The position numbers and the translations under genes are program-made. The notes below the pieces were generated by a model. The model searched no databases, was not told the DNA's origin, and saw only the letters and a program-made list of their open reading frames with translations. From positions 13,589,170-13,653,169 of the forward strand of contig OZ038467.1 in assembly GCA_964036295.1 (NCBI GenBank): a stretch of DNA of 64,000 nucleotides, written 5' to 3'. Origin of the DNA: Plumapathes pennacea (taxonomy: Eukaryota > Cnidaria > Anthozoa > Antipatharia > Myriopathidae). Shown here piece by piece: positions 1 to 13,300 of this stretch (within the stretch, counting starts at the first letter, position 1; each line of letters opens with the position of its first letter).

Positions 1-3000
1 TAAACATGCGCACTTACGAAGCTAAATGCCAATCCCATAAGTTAGCCAAACAGGATCATAATACATATACTACTAGTTTTTCGCCTTCGGCGGTTTTAAA
101 AAATTGCATTAAAGCCTTACACATGGAGACAAAATCACAGCAAGGCACGAGTTTTAGAATGTCAATAATGTTTTCATTAGTACAACCTTTCTTACCGACC
201 ATTTAAATTACCAAAACACTTCATTTTTGTCCCCGTTTTATAGCTGAGCAATACGAAAGGTCCCCCATCATACCCAGTATAGAAAACATACCTTTCCTTG
301 GTTCCAATCCCGTTGAAGCATCATGTTTATTCACTTCAGTAAACGTTTCAACTGCTTTAGAGTACTGTATACACTCTGCGATCATAATATTCACTATTAG
401 TATTACCATTTGGACTCCATGCGTTACTCTTCAATGCACTTTTTCAAAACCGCCGTAGGCGAAATTATACTAGTAAATCATTTTCAAAAAGTTCGGTGTA
501 AGTGTGGGATGCGGATTAAGGACGAACAAACAAAATTGCCACTGTATCCCTTCCAACGCTTAATCTAACAAAGATACTATAATTTACAGTACATCAACGC
601 ATCATTCTTGTTTAAAATACCATTCTATTTTCAAATGAACGTATTACAGTAAACATGCGCACTTACGAAGGTAAATGCCAATCCCATAAGTTAGCCAAAC
701 AGGATCATAATACATATACTACTAGTTTTTCGCCTTCGGCGGTTTTAAAAAATTGCATTAAAGCCTTACACATGGAGACAAAATCACAGCAAGGCACGAG
801 TTTTAGAATGTCAATAATGTTTTCGTTAGTACAACCTTTCTTACCGACCATTTAAATTACCAAAACACTTCATTTTTGTCCCCGTTTTATAGCTGAGCAA
901 TACAAAAGGTCCCCCATCACACCCAGTATAGAAAACATACCTTTCCTTGGTTCCAATCCCGTTGAAGCATCATGTTTATTCACTTCAGTAAACGTTTCAA
1001 CTGCTTTAGAGTACTGTATACACTCTGCGATCATAATATTCACTATTAGTATTACCATTTGGACTCCATGCGTTACTCTTCAATGCACCTTTTCAAAACC
1101 GCCGTAGGCGAAATTATACTAGTAAATCATTTTCAAAAAGTTCGGTGTAAGTGTGGGATGCGGATTAAGGACGAACAAACAAAATTGCCACTGTATCCCT
1201 TCCAACGCTTAATCTAACAAAGATACTATAATTTACAGTACATCAACGCATCATTCTTGTTTAAAATACCATTCTATTTTCAAATGAACGTATTACAGTA
1301 AACATGCGCACTTACGAAGCTAAATGCCAATCCCATAAGTTAGCCAAACAGGATCATAATACATATACTACTAGTTTTTCGCCTTCGGCGGTTTTAAAAA
1401 ATTGCATTAAAGCCTTACACATGGAGAAAAAATTACAGCAAGGCACGAGTTTTAGAATGTCAATAATGTTTTCATTAGTACAACCTTTCTTACCGACCAT
1501 TTAAATTACCAAAACACTTCATTTTTGTCCCCGTTTTATAGCTGAGCAATACGAAAGGTCCCCCATCACACCCAGTATAGAAAACATACCTTTCCTTGGT
1601 TCCAATCCCGTTGAAGCATCATGTTTATTCACTTCAGTAAACGTTTCAACTGCTTTAGAGTACTGTATACACTCTGCGATCATAATATTCACTATTAGTA
1701 TTACCATTTGGACTCCATGCGTTACTCTTCAATGCACTTTTTCAAAACCGCCGTAGGCGAAATTGTACTAGTAAATCATTTTCAAAAAGTTCGGTGTAAG
1801 TGTGGGATGCGGATTACGGACGAACAAACAAAATTGCCACTGTATCCCTTCCAACGCTTAATCTAACAAAGATCCTATAATTTACAGTACATCAACGCAT
1901 CATTCTTGTTTAAAATACCATTCTATTTTCAAATGAACGTATTACAGTAAACATGCGCACTTACGAAGCTAAATGCCAATCCCATAAGTTAGCCAAACAG
2001 GATCATAATACATATACTACTAGTTTTTCGCCTTCGGCGGTTTTAAAAAATTGCATTAAAGGCTTACACATGGAGGCAAAATCACAACACGGCACGAGTT
2101 TTAGAATGTCAATAATGTTTTCATTAGTACAACCTTTCTTACCGACCATTTAAATTACCAAAACACTTCATTTTTGTCCACGTTTTATACCTGAGGAATA
2201 CGAAAGGTCCCCCATCACACCCAGTATAGAAAACATACCTTTCCTTGGTTCCAATCCCGTTGAAGCATCATGTTTATTCACTTCAGTAAACGTTTCAACT
2301 GCTTTAGAGTACTGTCTAAACTCTGCGATCATAATATTCACTATTAGTATTACCATTTGGACTCCATGCGTTACAATTCAATGCACTTTTTCAAAACCGC
2401 CGTAGGCGAAATTATACTAGTAAATCATTTTCAAAAAGTTCGGTGTAAGTGTGGGATGCGGATTACGGACGAACAAACAAAATTTCCACTGTATCCCTTC
2501 CAACGCTTAATCTAACAAAGATCCTATAATTTACAGTACATCAACGCATCATTCTTGTTTAAAATACCATTCTATTTTCAAATGAACGTATTACAGTAAA
2601 CATGCGCACTTACGAAGGTAAATGACAATCCCATAAGTTAGCCAAACAGGATCACAATACATATACTACTAGTTTTTCGCCTTCGGCGGTTTTTAAAAAT
2701 TGCATTAAAGGCTTACACATGGAGACAAAATCACAACACGGACGAGTTCTAGAATGTCAATAATGTTTTCGTTAGTCCAGCCTTTCTTACCGACCATTTG
2801 AATTACCAAAACACTTCATTTTTGTCCCCGTTTTATAGCTGAGTAATACGAAAGGTCCCCCATCACACTCAGTATAGAAAACCTACTTTTCCTTGGTTCC
2901 AATCCCGTTGAAGCATCATGTTTATTCACTTCAGTAAACGTTTCAACTGCTTTAGAGTACTGTATACACTCTGCGATCATAATATTCACTATTAGTATTA

Positions 3001-4160
3001 CCATTTGGACTCCATGCGTTACTCTTCAATGCACTTTTTCAAAACCGCCGTAGGCGAAATTATACTAGTAAATCATTTTCAAAACGTTCGCTGCAAGTGT
3101 GGGATGCGGATTACGGACGAACAAACAAAATTGCCACTGTATCCCTTCCAACGCTTAATCTAACAAAGATACTATAATTTACAGTACATCAACGCATCAT
3201 TCTTGTTTAAAATACCATTCTATTTTCAAATGAACGTATTACAGTAAACATGCGCGCTTAGAAGCTAAATGCCAATCCCATAAGTTAGCCAAACAGGATC
3301 ATAATACATATACTACTAGTTTTTCGCCTTCGGCGGTTTTAAAAAATTGCATTAAAGGCTTACACATGGAGACAAAATCACAACAGGGACGAGTTCTAGA
3401 ATGTCAATAATGTTTTCGTTAGTCCAGCCTTTCTTACCGACCATTTGAATTACCAAAACACTTCATTTTTGTCCCCGTTTTATAGCTGAGTAATACGAAA
3501 GGTCCCCCATCACACTCAGTATAGAAAACCTACCTTTCCTTGGTTCCAATCCCGTTGAAGCATCATGTTTATTCACTTCAGTAAACGTTTCAACTGCTTT
3601 AGAGTACTGTATACACTCTGCGATCATAATATTCACTATTAGTATTACCATTTGGACTCCATGCGTTACAATTCAATGCACTTTTTCAAAACCGCCGGAG
3701 GCGAAATTATACTAGTAAATAATTTTTAAAAAGTTCGGTGTAAGTGTGGGATGCGGATTACGGACGAACAAACAAAATTGCCACTGTATCCCTTCCAACG
3801 CTTAATCTAACAAAGATACTATAATTTACAGTACATCAACGCATCATTCTTGTTTAAAATACCATTCTATTTTCAAATGAACGTATTACAGTAAACATGC
3901 GCACTTACGAAGGTAAATGCCAATCCCATAAGTTAGCCAAGCAGGATCATAATACATATACTACTAGCTTTTCGCCTTCGGCGGTTTTAAAAAATTGCAT
4001 TAAAGGCTTACACATGGAGACAAAATCACAGCAAGGCACGAGTTTTAGAATGTCAGTAAAGTTCTCGTTAGTCCAGCCTTTCTTACCGACCATTTAAATT
4101 ACCAAAACACTTCATTTTTGTCCCCGTTTTATAGCTGAGTAATACGAAAGGTCCCCCAAC
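1..4160. repeat. Satellite array, ~649 bp unit, about 6.4 copies
   Basis: Near-identical units repeat at about 649 bp; the same landmark falls at 6, 655, 1304 and 1953, with 647-648 bp spacing later. The array enters from the left edge, so its full size is unknown, and it decays near 4160. Each unit has two opposed segments ending in ACTAGT next to a conserved CGGCGGTTTTAAAA / TTCAAAACCGCCG pair, so it carries inverted-repeat ends. Two short ORFs per unit (66 codons plus, 62 codons minus) survive only as well as the rest of the unit and are not called as genes. A box-B-like GGTTCCAATCCCG lies in each unit. A diverged single copy is at 21580-22050. Confidence 0.95.
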
Positions 4161-5110
4161 ACGCGCACTTACGCCGTTGAAACGTCATGTTTTTTTCAGT
4201 TCAGTAAACGTTTTAACTGCAGCAGTTAAGCTTTAGGGTGCTGTATACCTGCGAACATAGTATTCACAAAAGCCCCACGCCCTAATCGATTATGTATGAC
4301 ACTGCTGAGTATGTATGACAGCAAGGACAGACAGACAGTCTGAGGCCGACAGAGATACTTTTATGTACATAAAAAGTAAATAGAGGGGCAGCTTTCGGTT
4401 CCTTCATTTAAGAAAGAAAAATGACAGCAAAGCACGAGTTTTAGAACGTCAGTACAATTTTTCTTAGTCTCTATTATTTTTAACTATCATTTAAATTACT
4501 GAAAACTTCATTTTTAACCAGGTTTAAAGCTGTTCAATAAAAAATACGGCGGTTTTAAAAAATTGCACACAAGTTTTACGTATGCAGGGAAAATGATAGC
4601 AAGGCACGAGTTTTACATTACCTACAAAAGATACGATTTTCTTTAGTCCAGCTTTTCCTTTCGGCCATTTAAATTACCAAAAGGCTTCATCAGTTTCGTT
4701 CCCTATTTTTATACCTGAGCCTTGTAAAGGGACTGGCTTTCGGGTGGAGACTCACTATATAGGCCATGATAGGGAGTACCTACTCCCTCTTTTGGGCCGC
4801 AATCAGACAGCAGCAGATGTGGCGTCTCTTTCCAATTCCTTGCAGTCACCACAAGCGCAGTTTCACTGTTGTCAATCTACTCGCAATCTCTTTTATGAGA
4901 AAAGTAGCTAGTTAACTACTAGTATTTCGTTTTCGGCGGTTTTAAAACTTGCATACAAGTTTACATATGCACGGCACAATTTTCTTTAGTCCAGCCTTTC
5001 CTACCGACTATTTAAATTACCAAAAGGCTTCATCAGTTTCGTTCCCTATTTTTATACCTTAACCTTGTAAAGGGACCGGCTTTCGGGTGGAGACTCACTA
5101 TATAGCCGGC
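4160..5110. repeat. Degenerate satellite-related segments with a ~100 bp direct repeat
   Basis: No gene is seen. Fragments of the 649 bp unit recur in decayed form, with CGGCGGTTTTAAAA near 4550 and 4935. A ~100 bp segment (TTTAAATTACCAAAAGGCTT to ACTCACTATATAG) occurs at about 4668-4762 and again at about 5009-5104. The second copy ends immediately before the foldback at 5123. Confidence 0.7.
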
Positions 5111-5122
5111 CTGTGTCACTAC

Positions 5123-5420
5123 CACAGGCGGCCCAAGCTGATTGACTGTGTGACGTCACGGTCGGGTTTTATAAGGAAATGTATGGGAGATTTTAGTCGA
5201 TCGATAACTCGAAAAATATTGCGAGAATAAAGCTTAGACTTGCTAACCTTGTTGTTGTGGTGGTTTCCTTGTTGCTGTAGCGACACAACAACAAGGTTAG
5301 CAAGTCTAAGCTTTATTCTCGCAATATTTTTCGAGTTATCGATCGACTAAAATCTCCCATACATTTGCTTATAAAACCCGACCGTGACGTCACACAGTCA
5401 ATCAGCTTGGGCCGCCTGTG
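5123..5420. mobile_element. Foldback (hairpin) MITE with 137 bp arms
   Basis: Arms at 5123-5259 and 5284-5420 are almost perfect reverse complements around a 24 bp loop. The arms contain CGATCGATAACTCGAA, AAGCTTAGACTTGCTAACC and TGTGACGTCACGGTCGGG. No coding capacity. It separates the 649 bp satellite region from the 41 bp minisatellite. Confidence 0.93.
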
Positions 5421-5509
5421 TCACTACAAGCGTACTTTCTTTGTTGTTAAACTCCTTGTAATCTTTTCCTCTTTCAAAAAGAATAACGATTTGAATAATC
5501 GCCACCCGC

Positions 5510-8500
5510 GAACTCAAGTCAATCTCCCGCCTCCGCACTTCGTCTCCCGCGGACTCATGTTAATCTCCTGCTTCCGCACTTCATCTCACGCGGACTCAAA
5601 TCAATCTCCCTCCTCTGCACTTCATCTCCAGCAAACTCAAGTCAACCTACCGCCTCCACACTTCATTTACCTCGAACTCATGTCAATCTCCCGCCTTTAC
5701 ACTTCATCTCTCGCAAATTTAAGTCATTCTTTAGCGTTCATACTTCATCTCCCTCCTCTACACCTCATCTCCCGCGAACTTAAGTTAATCTCCCGCCTCC
5801 ACTTCTCATCTCTCGCGAACTCAAGTCAATCTCCCGCCTCCGCACTTCATCTCCCGCAAACTAAAGATAATCTCCCCCCTCCGCACCTCATCTCCCGCGA
5901 ACTCAAGTCAATCTCTCGCCTCCACACTTCACCTCCCGCAAACTCAATTCAAGCTCTCGCCTCCGCACCTCATCTCCCGCGAACTGAAGTCAATCTCCCG
6001 CCTTTAAACTTCATCTCCCGCGAACTCAAGTCAATCTCTCGCCTCCACAATTCACCTCCCGCAAACTCAATTCAAGCTCTCGCCTCCGCACCTCATCTCC
6101 CGCGAACTCAAGTTAATCTCCCGCCTCCACACTTCATCTCCCGCAAACTCAAGTCAATCTCCCGCCTTTAAACTTCATCTCCCGCAAACTCAATTCAAGC
6201 TCTCGCCTCCACAATTCACCTCCCGCAAACTCAATTCAAGCTCTCGCCTCCGCACCTCATCTCCCGCGAACTCAAGTTAATCTCCCGCCTCCACACTTCA
6301 TCTCCCGCAAACTCAAGTCAATCTCCCGCCTCCACACTTCATCTCCCGCAAACTCAAGTCAATCTCCCGCCTCCGCACCTCATCTCCCGCAAACTCAAGT
6401 CAATCTCCCGCCTCCACACTTCATCTCCCGCAAACTCAAGTCAATCTCCCGCCTCCGCACCTCATCTCCCGCGAACTCAAGTCAATCTCCCGCCTCCACA
6501 CTTCATCTCCCCCGAACTCAAGTCAATCTCCCGCCTCCACACCTGGCATTCTGAGAACTCACGTCAATCTCCCGCCTCTCCACGTCAACTTCGGCGACTC
6601 CACGCCAATCACCCGCCTCCACACCCCACCTCCCGCAAACTCAAGTCAATCTTCGGGCTGCGCAACTCGTCTCTCGCGTACTCAAGTCAATCTCCCACCT
6701 CCACACTTCATTTCCCGCGAACTCAAGTTAATCTCCCGCCTCCACACTTCATCTCCCGCGAACTCATGTCAATCTCCCGCCTTTACAATTCATCTCTCGC
6801 AAATTTAAGTCATTCTTTAGCGTTCACACTTCATCTCCCGCCTTCAATTCTCACCTCCCGCGAACTCAAGTTAATCTCCCTTCTCCGCACCTCATCTCCC
6901 CCGAACTCAAGTCAATCTCGCGCCTCCACACCTGATATCCTGCAAACTCACGTCAATCTACCGCCTCTCCACGTCAACTTCGGCGACACCACGCCAATCA
7001 CCCGCCTCCACACCCCACCTAGCGCAAACTCAAGTCAAACTTCGGGCTGCGCAACTCGTCTCCCGCGTACTCAATTCAAGCTCTCGCCTCCGCACTTCAT
7101 CTCCCGCGAACTCATGTCAATCTCTCGCCTTTAAACTCCATCTCTCGCAAATTTAAGTCATTCTTTAGCGTTCACCCTTCATCTCCTGCCTCCACTTCTC
7201 ACCTCCTGCGAATTCAAGTCAATCTCCCGCCTCCACTTCTCATCACCCACGAACTCAAGTTAATCTCCCGCATCTACACCTCATCTCCCGCGAACTCAAG
7301 TTAATCTCCCGCCTCCGCACCTCATCTCCCGCAAACTCAAGTCAATCTCCCGCCACCGCACCTCCACACTTCATCTCCCGCGAACTCATGTCAATCTCCC
7401 GCCTTTACACTTCATCTCTCGCAAATTTAAGTCATTCTTTAGCGTTCACACTTCATCTCCCGCCTCTACACCTCATCTCCCGCGAACTCAAGTTAATCGC
7501 CCTTCTCCGCACCTCATCTCCTCCGAACTCAAGTCAATCTCCCGCCTCCACACCTGATGTCCTGCAAACTCACGTCAATCTCCCACCTCCACATTTTACT
7601 TCCCGCAAACTCAATTCAAGCTCTCGCCTCCGCACTTCATCTCCCGCGAACTCATGTCAATCTCCCGCCTTTAAACTTCATCTCTCGCAAATTTAAGTCA
7701 TTCTTTAGCATTCACACTTCATCTCCCGCCTCCACTTCTCACCTCCTGCGAATTCAAGTCAATCTCCCGCCTCCACTTCTCATCACCCACAAACTCAAGT
7801 TAATCTCCCGCCTCTATATTTAATCTCCCACGAACTCGAGTCAAACTCTCGTCTCCGCACTTATCTTCCGTGAACTCAAATCAATCTCTCGCGTCCATAC
7901 CTGATATCCTGCGAACTCATGTCAATCTCTCGCCTCTCCACGTCAACTTCGGCGACTCCACGCCAATCACACGCCTCCTCACCCCACCTCCCGCAAACTC
8001 AAGTCAATCTTCGGGCTGCGCACCTCGTCTCCCGCGTACTCAAGTCAAACTCTCGCCTCCGCACTTCATCTCCCGCGAACTCAAATCAATCTCTCGCCTC
8101 CATACCTCATATTCCGCGAAATCAAGTCAATCTCTCGCCTCCCTACCTGATATCCTGCGAACTCATGTCAATCTCTCGCCTCTCTACGTCAACTTCGGCT
8201 ACTCTACGCCAATCATACGCCTCCACACTCCACCTCCCGCAAACTCAAGTCAATCTTCGGGCTGCGCACCTCATCTCCCGCGTACTCAAGTCAAACTCTC
8301 GCCTCCACGCTTCATCTCCCGCAAACTCAATTCAAGCTCTCGCCTCCACACTTCATCTCTCGCGAACTCATGTCAATCTCCCGCCTTTACACTTCATCTC
8401 TCGCAAATTTAAGTCATTCTTTAGCGTTCACACTTCATCTCCCGCCTCTACACCTCATCTCCCGCGAACTCAAGTCAAGCTCCCGCCTCCTCTTCTCACC

Positions 8501-10372
8501 TCCCGCGAACTCAAGTTAATCTCCCGCCTCCGCACCCCATCTCCCGCGAACTAGAGTTAATCTCCCGCCTCCACACTTCACCTCCCGCGAACTCAAGTCA
8601 ATCTCCCGCCTCCGCACTTCATCTCCTGCAAACTCAAGTCAATCTCCCGCCTCCGCACCTCATCTCCCGCGAACTCAAGTTAATCTCCCTTCTCCGCACC
8701 TCATCTCCCCCGAATTCAAGTCAATCTCCCGCCTCCGCACCTGGTATTCTGCAAACTCACGTCAATCTCCCGCCTCTCCACGTCAACTTCGGCGACTCCA
8801 CGCCAATCACCCGCCTCCACACCCCACCTAGCGCAAACTCAAGTCAATCTTCGGGCTGCGCAACTCGTCTCCCACGTACTCAAGTCAATCTCCCATCTCC
8901 ACACTTCACCTCCCGCGAACTCAAGTTAATCTTGCACCTCCACACTTCATCTCCCGCGAACTCAAGTCAATCTATCACCTCTATACTTCATCTTCCGCAA
9001 ACTCAAGTCAATCTCCCGCCTCCACACTTCGTCTCTTAGTGCGAACTCAATCTCCCGCCTCCACACTTCATCTCCCGCGTACTAATGTCAATTTCCCGCC
9101 TCCACACTTGACCTCCCGCGAACTAATATAAATTTCTCGCCTCCGCACCTCACTTCCCGCGAACTCAAGTCAATCTCTCGCCTCCGCACCTCATCTCCCG
9201 CGAAATCATGTCAATTTCCCGCCTCCACACTTCACCTCCCGCTAACTCAAGTCAATCTCCCGCCTCCACACTTCATCTCTCGCAAACTCAAGTCAATCTA
9301 AAATCCGCCTTTACACTTCATCTCTCGCAAACTTTAGTCATTGTCTACTTCGCACTTCATCTTCCGCGAACTTAAGTCAATCTCTCGCCTGCACACCTCA
9401 CCTCCCGCGATCTCAAGCCAATCTCCCGCCTCCACATCTGATATCCTGAGAACTCAAGTAAGTCTCCCGCCTCCACACTTCATCTCCCGCAAACTCACGT
9501 CAATCTCCCGCCTCCACACTTCATCTCCCGCGAACTCAAGTCAGTCTCCCGCCTCCACACCTCATCTCCCGCAAGCTCAAGTCAGTCTCCCTCCCCCACA
9601 CCTCATCTCCCGCGAACTCAAGTCAGTCTCCAGCCTCCACATCTGATATCCTGAGAACTCAAGTCAATCTCCCGCCTCCACACTTCACCTCCCGCGATCT
9701 CAAGTCAATCTCCCGCCTCCACATCTGATATCCTGAGAACTCAAGTCAATCTCCCGCCTCCACACTTCACCTCCCGCGATCTCAAGTCAATCTCCCGCCT
9801 CCACATCTGATATCCTGAGAACTCAAGTCAATCTCCCGCCTCCACACCCTATCTCCCGTGAACTCAAGTAAGTCTCCCGCCTCCACACTTCATCTCCCGC
9901 GAACTCAAGTTAATCTTGCACCTCCACACTTCATCTCCCGCGAACTCAAGTCAATCTATCACCTCTATACTTCATCTTCCGCAAACTCAAGTCAATCTCC
10001 CGCCTCCACACTTCGTCTCTTAGTGCGAACTCAATCTCCCGCCTCCACACTTCATCTCCCGCGTACTAATGTCAATTTCCCGCCTCCACACTTGACCTCC
10101 CGCGAACTAATATAAATTTCTCGCCTCCGCACCTCACTTCCCGCGAACTCAAGTCAATCTCTCGCCTCCGCACCTCATCTCCCGCGAAATCATGTCAATC
10201 TCCCGCCTCCACACTTCACCTCCCGCGATCTCAAGTCAATCTCCCGCCTCCACACCTCACCTCCTGTGAATACGAGTCAAACTCCCGCCTCCACACTTAA
10301 TATCCCACGAACTCAAGGCCATTTCCCGCCTTCACACTTCATCTACTGCGAACTCAAGTAAATATCACGTCA
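5510..10372. repeat. Minisatellite array, 41 bp unit, ~118 copies, with higher-order structure
   Basis: The consensus unit starts AACTCAAGTCAATCTCCCGC and runs 41 bp. It is itself a diverged dimer, because ATCTCCCGC occurs twice per unit. The plus strand is C-rich and very G-poor. Since 41 is not a multiple of 3 and the unit has few stops, long plus-strand ORFs appear in all frames (up to 268 codons at 5365-6171); these are artefacts. Variant units with CGTCAACTTCGGCGACTCC recur near 6575, 6975, 7935, 8180 and 8775. A ~300 bp block at 8920-9230 is repeated almost exactly at 9900-10220. Confidence 0.95.
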
Positions 10373-10830
10373 AGTTTTATGTGGTGTCGTTACTATTTCT
10401 CGTTAACCGCTAATATAAAATAAGGCAATGGTATTGCAAAAGGTCTTGATTTAGTCTCAGAAAAGTGACCTAAAATTTATGAGGGTTTCTATCTGTTAAT
10501 TAATTTTGGCCATTTTTTAGAAAAATAATGAGATATAGCCATACCATTTTCTCAAAAGTTGCAATTTTGGGACTAAAGTTGAAAACACAGACATGGAACT
10601 GTACAATGACCGTAAGACCCATACCATAAAACGGCAACACTCAGATTTACAGCCCTCTCACAGGGGAAGAAAAGAAAGTGATGGCAAAATCACAAGCACG
10701 AGGACAGTTTGAGAAGCAGTTATCTGATACAGATATGGAACTGTACAATGCAAAAGGGAAACCCATAGTTGCAACTGCTCAACCCTTTTATTTCCAAGAC
10801 TGAACCATTTCAATCTTTTTGGTCTCTCAC
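10373..10830. other. Non-repetitive spacer, no gene seen
   Basis: This AT-rich sequence between the minisatellite and the ferlin-like exon has no ORF with recognisable similarity. A short segment around ATATGGAACTGTACAATG occurs twice (near 10594 and 10732). Confidence 0.5.
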
Positions 10831-11038
10831 CTGTGCTTCTCTTCTTCCGACTCCTCGTCTGGTTTGCGTTTTTCCTTCGAGTTGCTGACGGACAACTTGG
10901 GCTTGTCCTTCTTCTCGGCCAGTCTCTCGGTGTCCTTCAGCGTCTCGTAATAACGCGACCACCAATCAAAAGCGTCCTTGTCCTCGTCATCATCATCTTC
11001 CTTTCCTTATCTTTGTTGTCCTGTCCAGTTTTCTTTTC
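10831..11038 (-). pseudogene. Otoferlin-like ferlin exon, linker with DWWS motif, frameshifted
   Basis: On the minus strand a strong acceptor (T-rich tract, CCCAG) precedes 11038 and a donor (CAG|GTGAGA) follows 10831. The 3' part encodes an acidic run followed by DAFDWWSRYYETLKDTERL and a Lys/Glu-rich tail. This matches the DWWSKYFASI segment of otoferlin-type ferlins, the acidic/Lys-rich linker between the central and C-terminal C2 domains. The 5' part of the exon (QEKKTGQDNKDKE) is open in a different frame; the two frames meet at a purine-rich run near 11000, equivalent to one missing base. Ferlins are multi-C2 membrane proteins of Ca2+-triggered fusion. The family call is fairly firm; whether this is a true pseudogene or a base-call error is open. 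Confidence 0.6.
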
Positions 11039-11959
11039 CTGGGAAAAAAAAACAACAAAAAATCCAATTTATCACACATATAAACTAATATCTACCTCAA
11101 TGGGTGACTCATAGATACAGTAGAACCCCTATTAAGCAGCCATCCCCTATTACACGGTCAGTTATCAAAGTCTGGAAACTATTGTCAGTGTAATACTGTA
11201 AATAAAACCTCTATTAAGCGGCCACGTTTTGGCCGTCCCGATGAGGGTTCTCCTATTATTTTTACCCCTGTTAAGCGGCCAACTTTATTGCAGGCAGCTT
11301 GGCTTGAAAAAGCCAAAACAAAAGCTAAAAAAAAAAAAAGCTGTGATGAGTGTCGAAATAGAAATAGACGACTGTGGTGACGACTGAAGGCATCAGACAT
11401 CAACACTTGAAAAGACAACATAAAACAGAGACGTACAACAATATAAAATACAAAGTGGGCCTATAGATTGGTTGATTGATTAGTCGCTTGACTGATCGAT
11501 TGGTCACAGAGAATAAGATGTTTATTTTAAAAAAATTGATACGTCAATTTGATATATTGTATATCTATAATCTATAAGGGGTCGGAAAGCCTTCAAACAC
11601 CATGTACAACAGCAAAATGAACACACAGATACAAGGTCTGTAAGTTCAAGATTTTATTGTTCATTCAGTATCATGTGAAGTACAAGCCAATATCATGTCA
11701 CCTTCCGCTCTGTAATAACCCCTCCTTCTCTCCCACCTAATCTTTATTTAAGACTCAGTACAAAGGCACCCTATAGGACTTTTATAATATACCGTAATTG
11801 CTCTATAAAGCCCGCTCTATAATAACTCCTAAGTACTCCCTAAGGTCTTGCACCACTGGTCACCAAAACAAGAGGGACAGTGAACGCAATCACCGCCCCA
11901 TTTTAGTCTCATATAGGGGCACACTGTGGTAGATAAGGGAACGGCGGGACAATTTCAAT

Positions 11960-12270
11960 TGACCCTTCTCGCAAGTCTCATGTAGGGAAATATGCAAGTC
12001 GGCTCTTCTTGTAAAACTCACATAAGGACGTCTCACTGCACCTATCATGTACGTCTTATACTTTGGAACCCCTTTCACCCTTCGCGTATAGTGAAATTGC
12101 CAAGTAAGGGACCAGGACATCTCCTTCACGTAAGTCTCGTATAGGGAAATATTTCAGCCGTCTGTTCTTGTAAAACTCATATACGGACGCCTCCACTGCA
12201 CCCATCATGTATGTCGGTATACAGAGGAACCCCTTGCGCCCTTCAAGAAAATAATAAACTCTTTCGGACC
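11960..12270. repeat. Two diverged ~157 bp tandem copies
   Basis: Segments starting near 11966 and 12123 share CAAGTCTC, TAGGGAAATAT, TCTTGTAAAACTCA, ATCATGTA and GAACCCCTT in the same order. Two overlapping minus ORFs (79 and 82 codons) arise from this duplication and look non-coding. Confidence 0.7.
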
Positions 12271-12999
12271 TTTCATGAAAAACTCGACATGAGGTAAGCT
12301 TCATTGGGATTCATTATAAGGAGTTTTGATCTTTCTGTTTGTGGAAATGAAGACAACGCGCGCTTTTCTTTTATTACGCCATGCGGCAGCTCCACGCCCG
12401 CGCGCACCAACACACTTTTATTTGTACCTTCTCTGCCGTCCGACTATAAATAAAATTAACAACTCTACATAATCCATCTAAATGGAACCTTGCCCTAGCA
12501 AAGTAATAAACTTCAAACGCCAACCCACGTGTCCTACTGTACATATCGAGTACATTATACCGACTTGAAACTCGCCCTCATATTGAATAGCAACCATTAC
12601 ACAATATAACGCAAGGTACTTTTTATGCGGATACAAATGTTCCGTATCAAAAATAGCGCTGACATCATTTCATGTCGAATTCTTCACTATAGACAGCGCA
12701 TGAAATAACTGACTATAAACAAGGCTATAAACGAGTCTTCATTTGTTTAATGGTTCGTTATCTGTCTTTTGCTGTTTGGACTTTGACCTAAAACACACTA
12801 AAAATCGAGAACCTAGCTCCTTAATGCTATAACAAACGCATGTTGTAAAGACTGATTTACCTTAAACTGATTTTAGAAGTAGAACAGAACATCTTCAGTA
12901 CACGTGGAAGCTACAGTTTTGCCGTTTATGGCACGTTTCGATGCCAGGTTTCATGGCCTTCCATTCCTGTCGCTCGAGTACTTTTGCTGCCTCATGTCA

Positions 13000-13300
13000 T
13001 GAAGAAGTGCACCGAGGATATAACAACCGGCAAGTACCAAGTCGCTGCAAAACTTTGAAGTGTTCCGGAGAAAGAAAGACGAGGACCACGTCATGGTATT
13101 CAGTGAAGACGCATACCAGGATTTCAAAACCGCGAAGTACAACTCACAAGGCCAATCTTTAAAGTCTCTCGAAGAACGACAAGGAATACGCCGTGGTATT
13201 CAGGGAAGCAGCGCACCAGAATATCAAAACTGCCAAGTACAGCTACCAAGTGTCTCGGCTGAAAACAAGGAGCAAATGGACGCGTATTCCACCTCGTGTA
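13000..13300 (+). repeat. Three degenerate ~100 bp tandem copies, possibly ex-coding
   Basis: Copies start near 13001, 13105 and 13204. Copies 2 and 3 both encode variants of VFxExAxQxxKTAKYxxQ, but in different frames, so an indel lies between them. The period of copies 2-3 is 99 bp (33 codons). No family is recognised. Confidence 0.4.

Noticed and set aside
6..4097. Recurring 66- and 62-codon ORFs in each satellite unit
   Set aside because: They are conserved only to the same degree as the rest of the ~649 bp unit; several units carry stops or indels, and no domain is seen.
4725..5106. ACTCACTATATAG resembling a T7 promoter core
   Set aside because: It is part of a duplicated eukaryotic repeat and lacks the full promoter; chance similarity.
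5365..9646. Long plus-strand ORFs (up to 268 codons) rich in Ser, Pro and Leu
   Set aside because: They come from a 41 bp repeat with few stops in any frame; the same repeat is read in all three frames.
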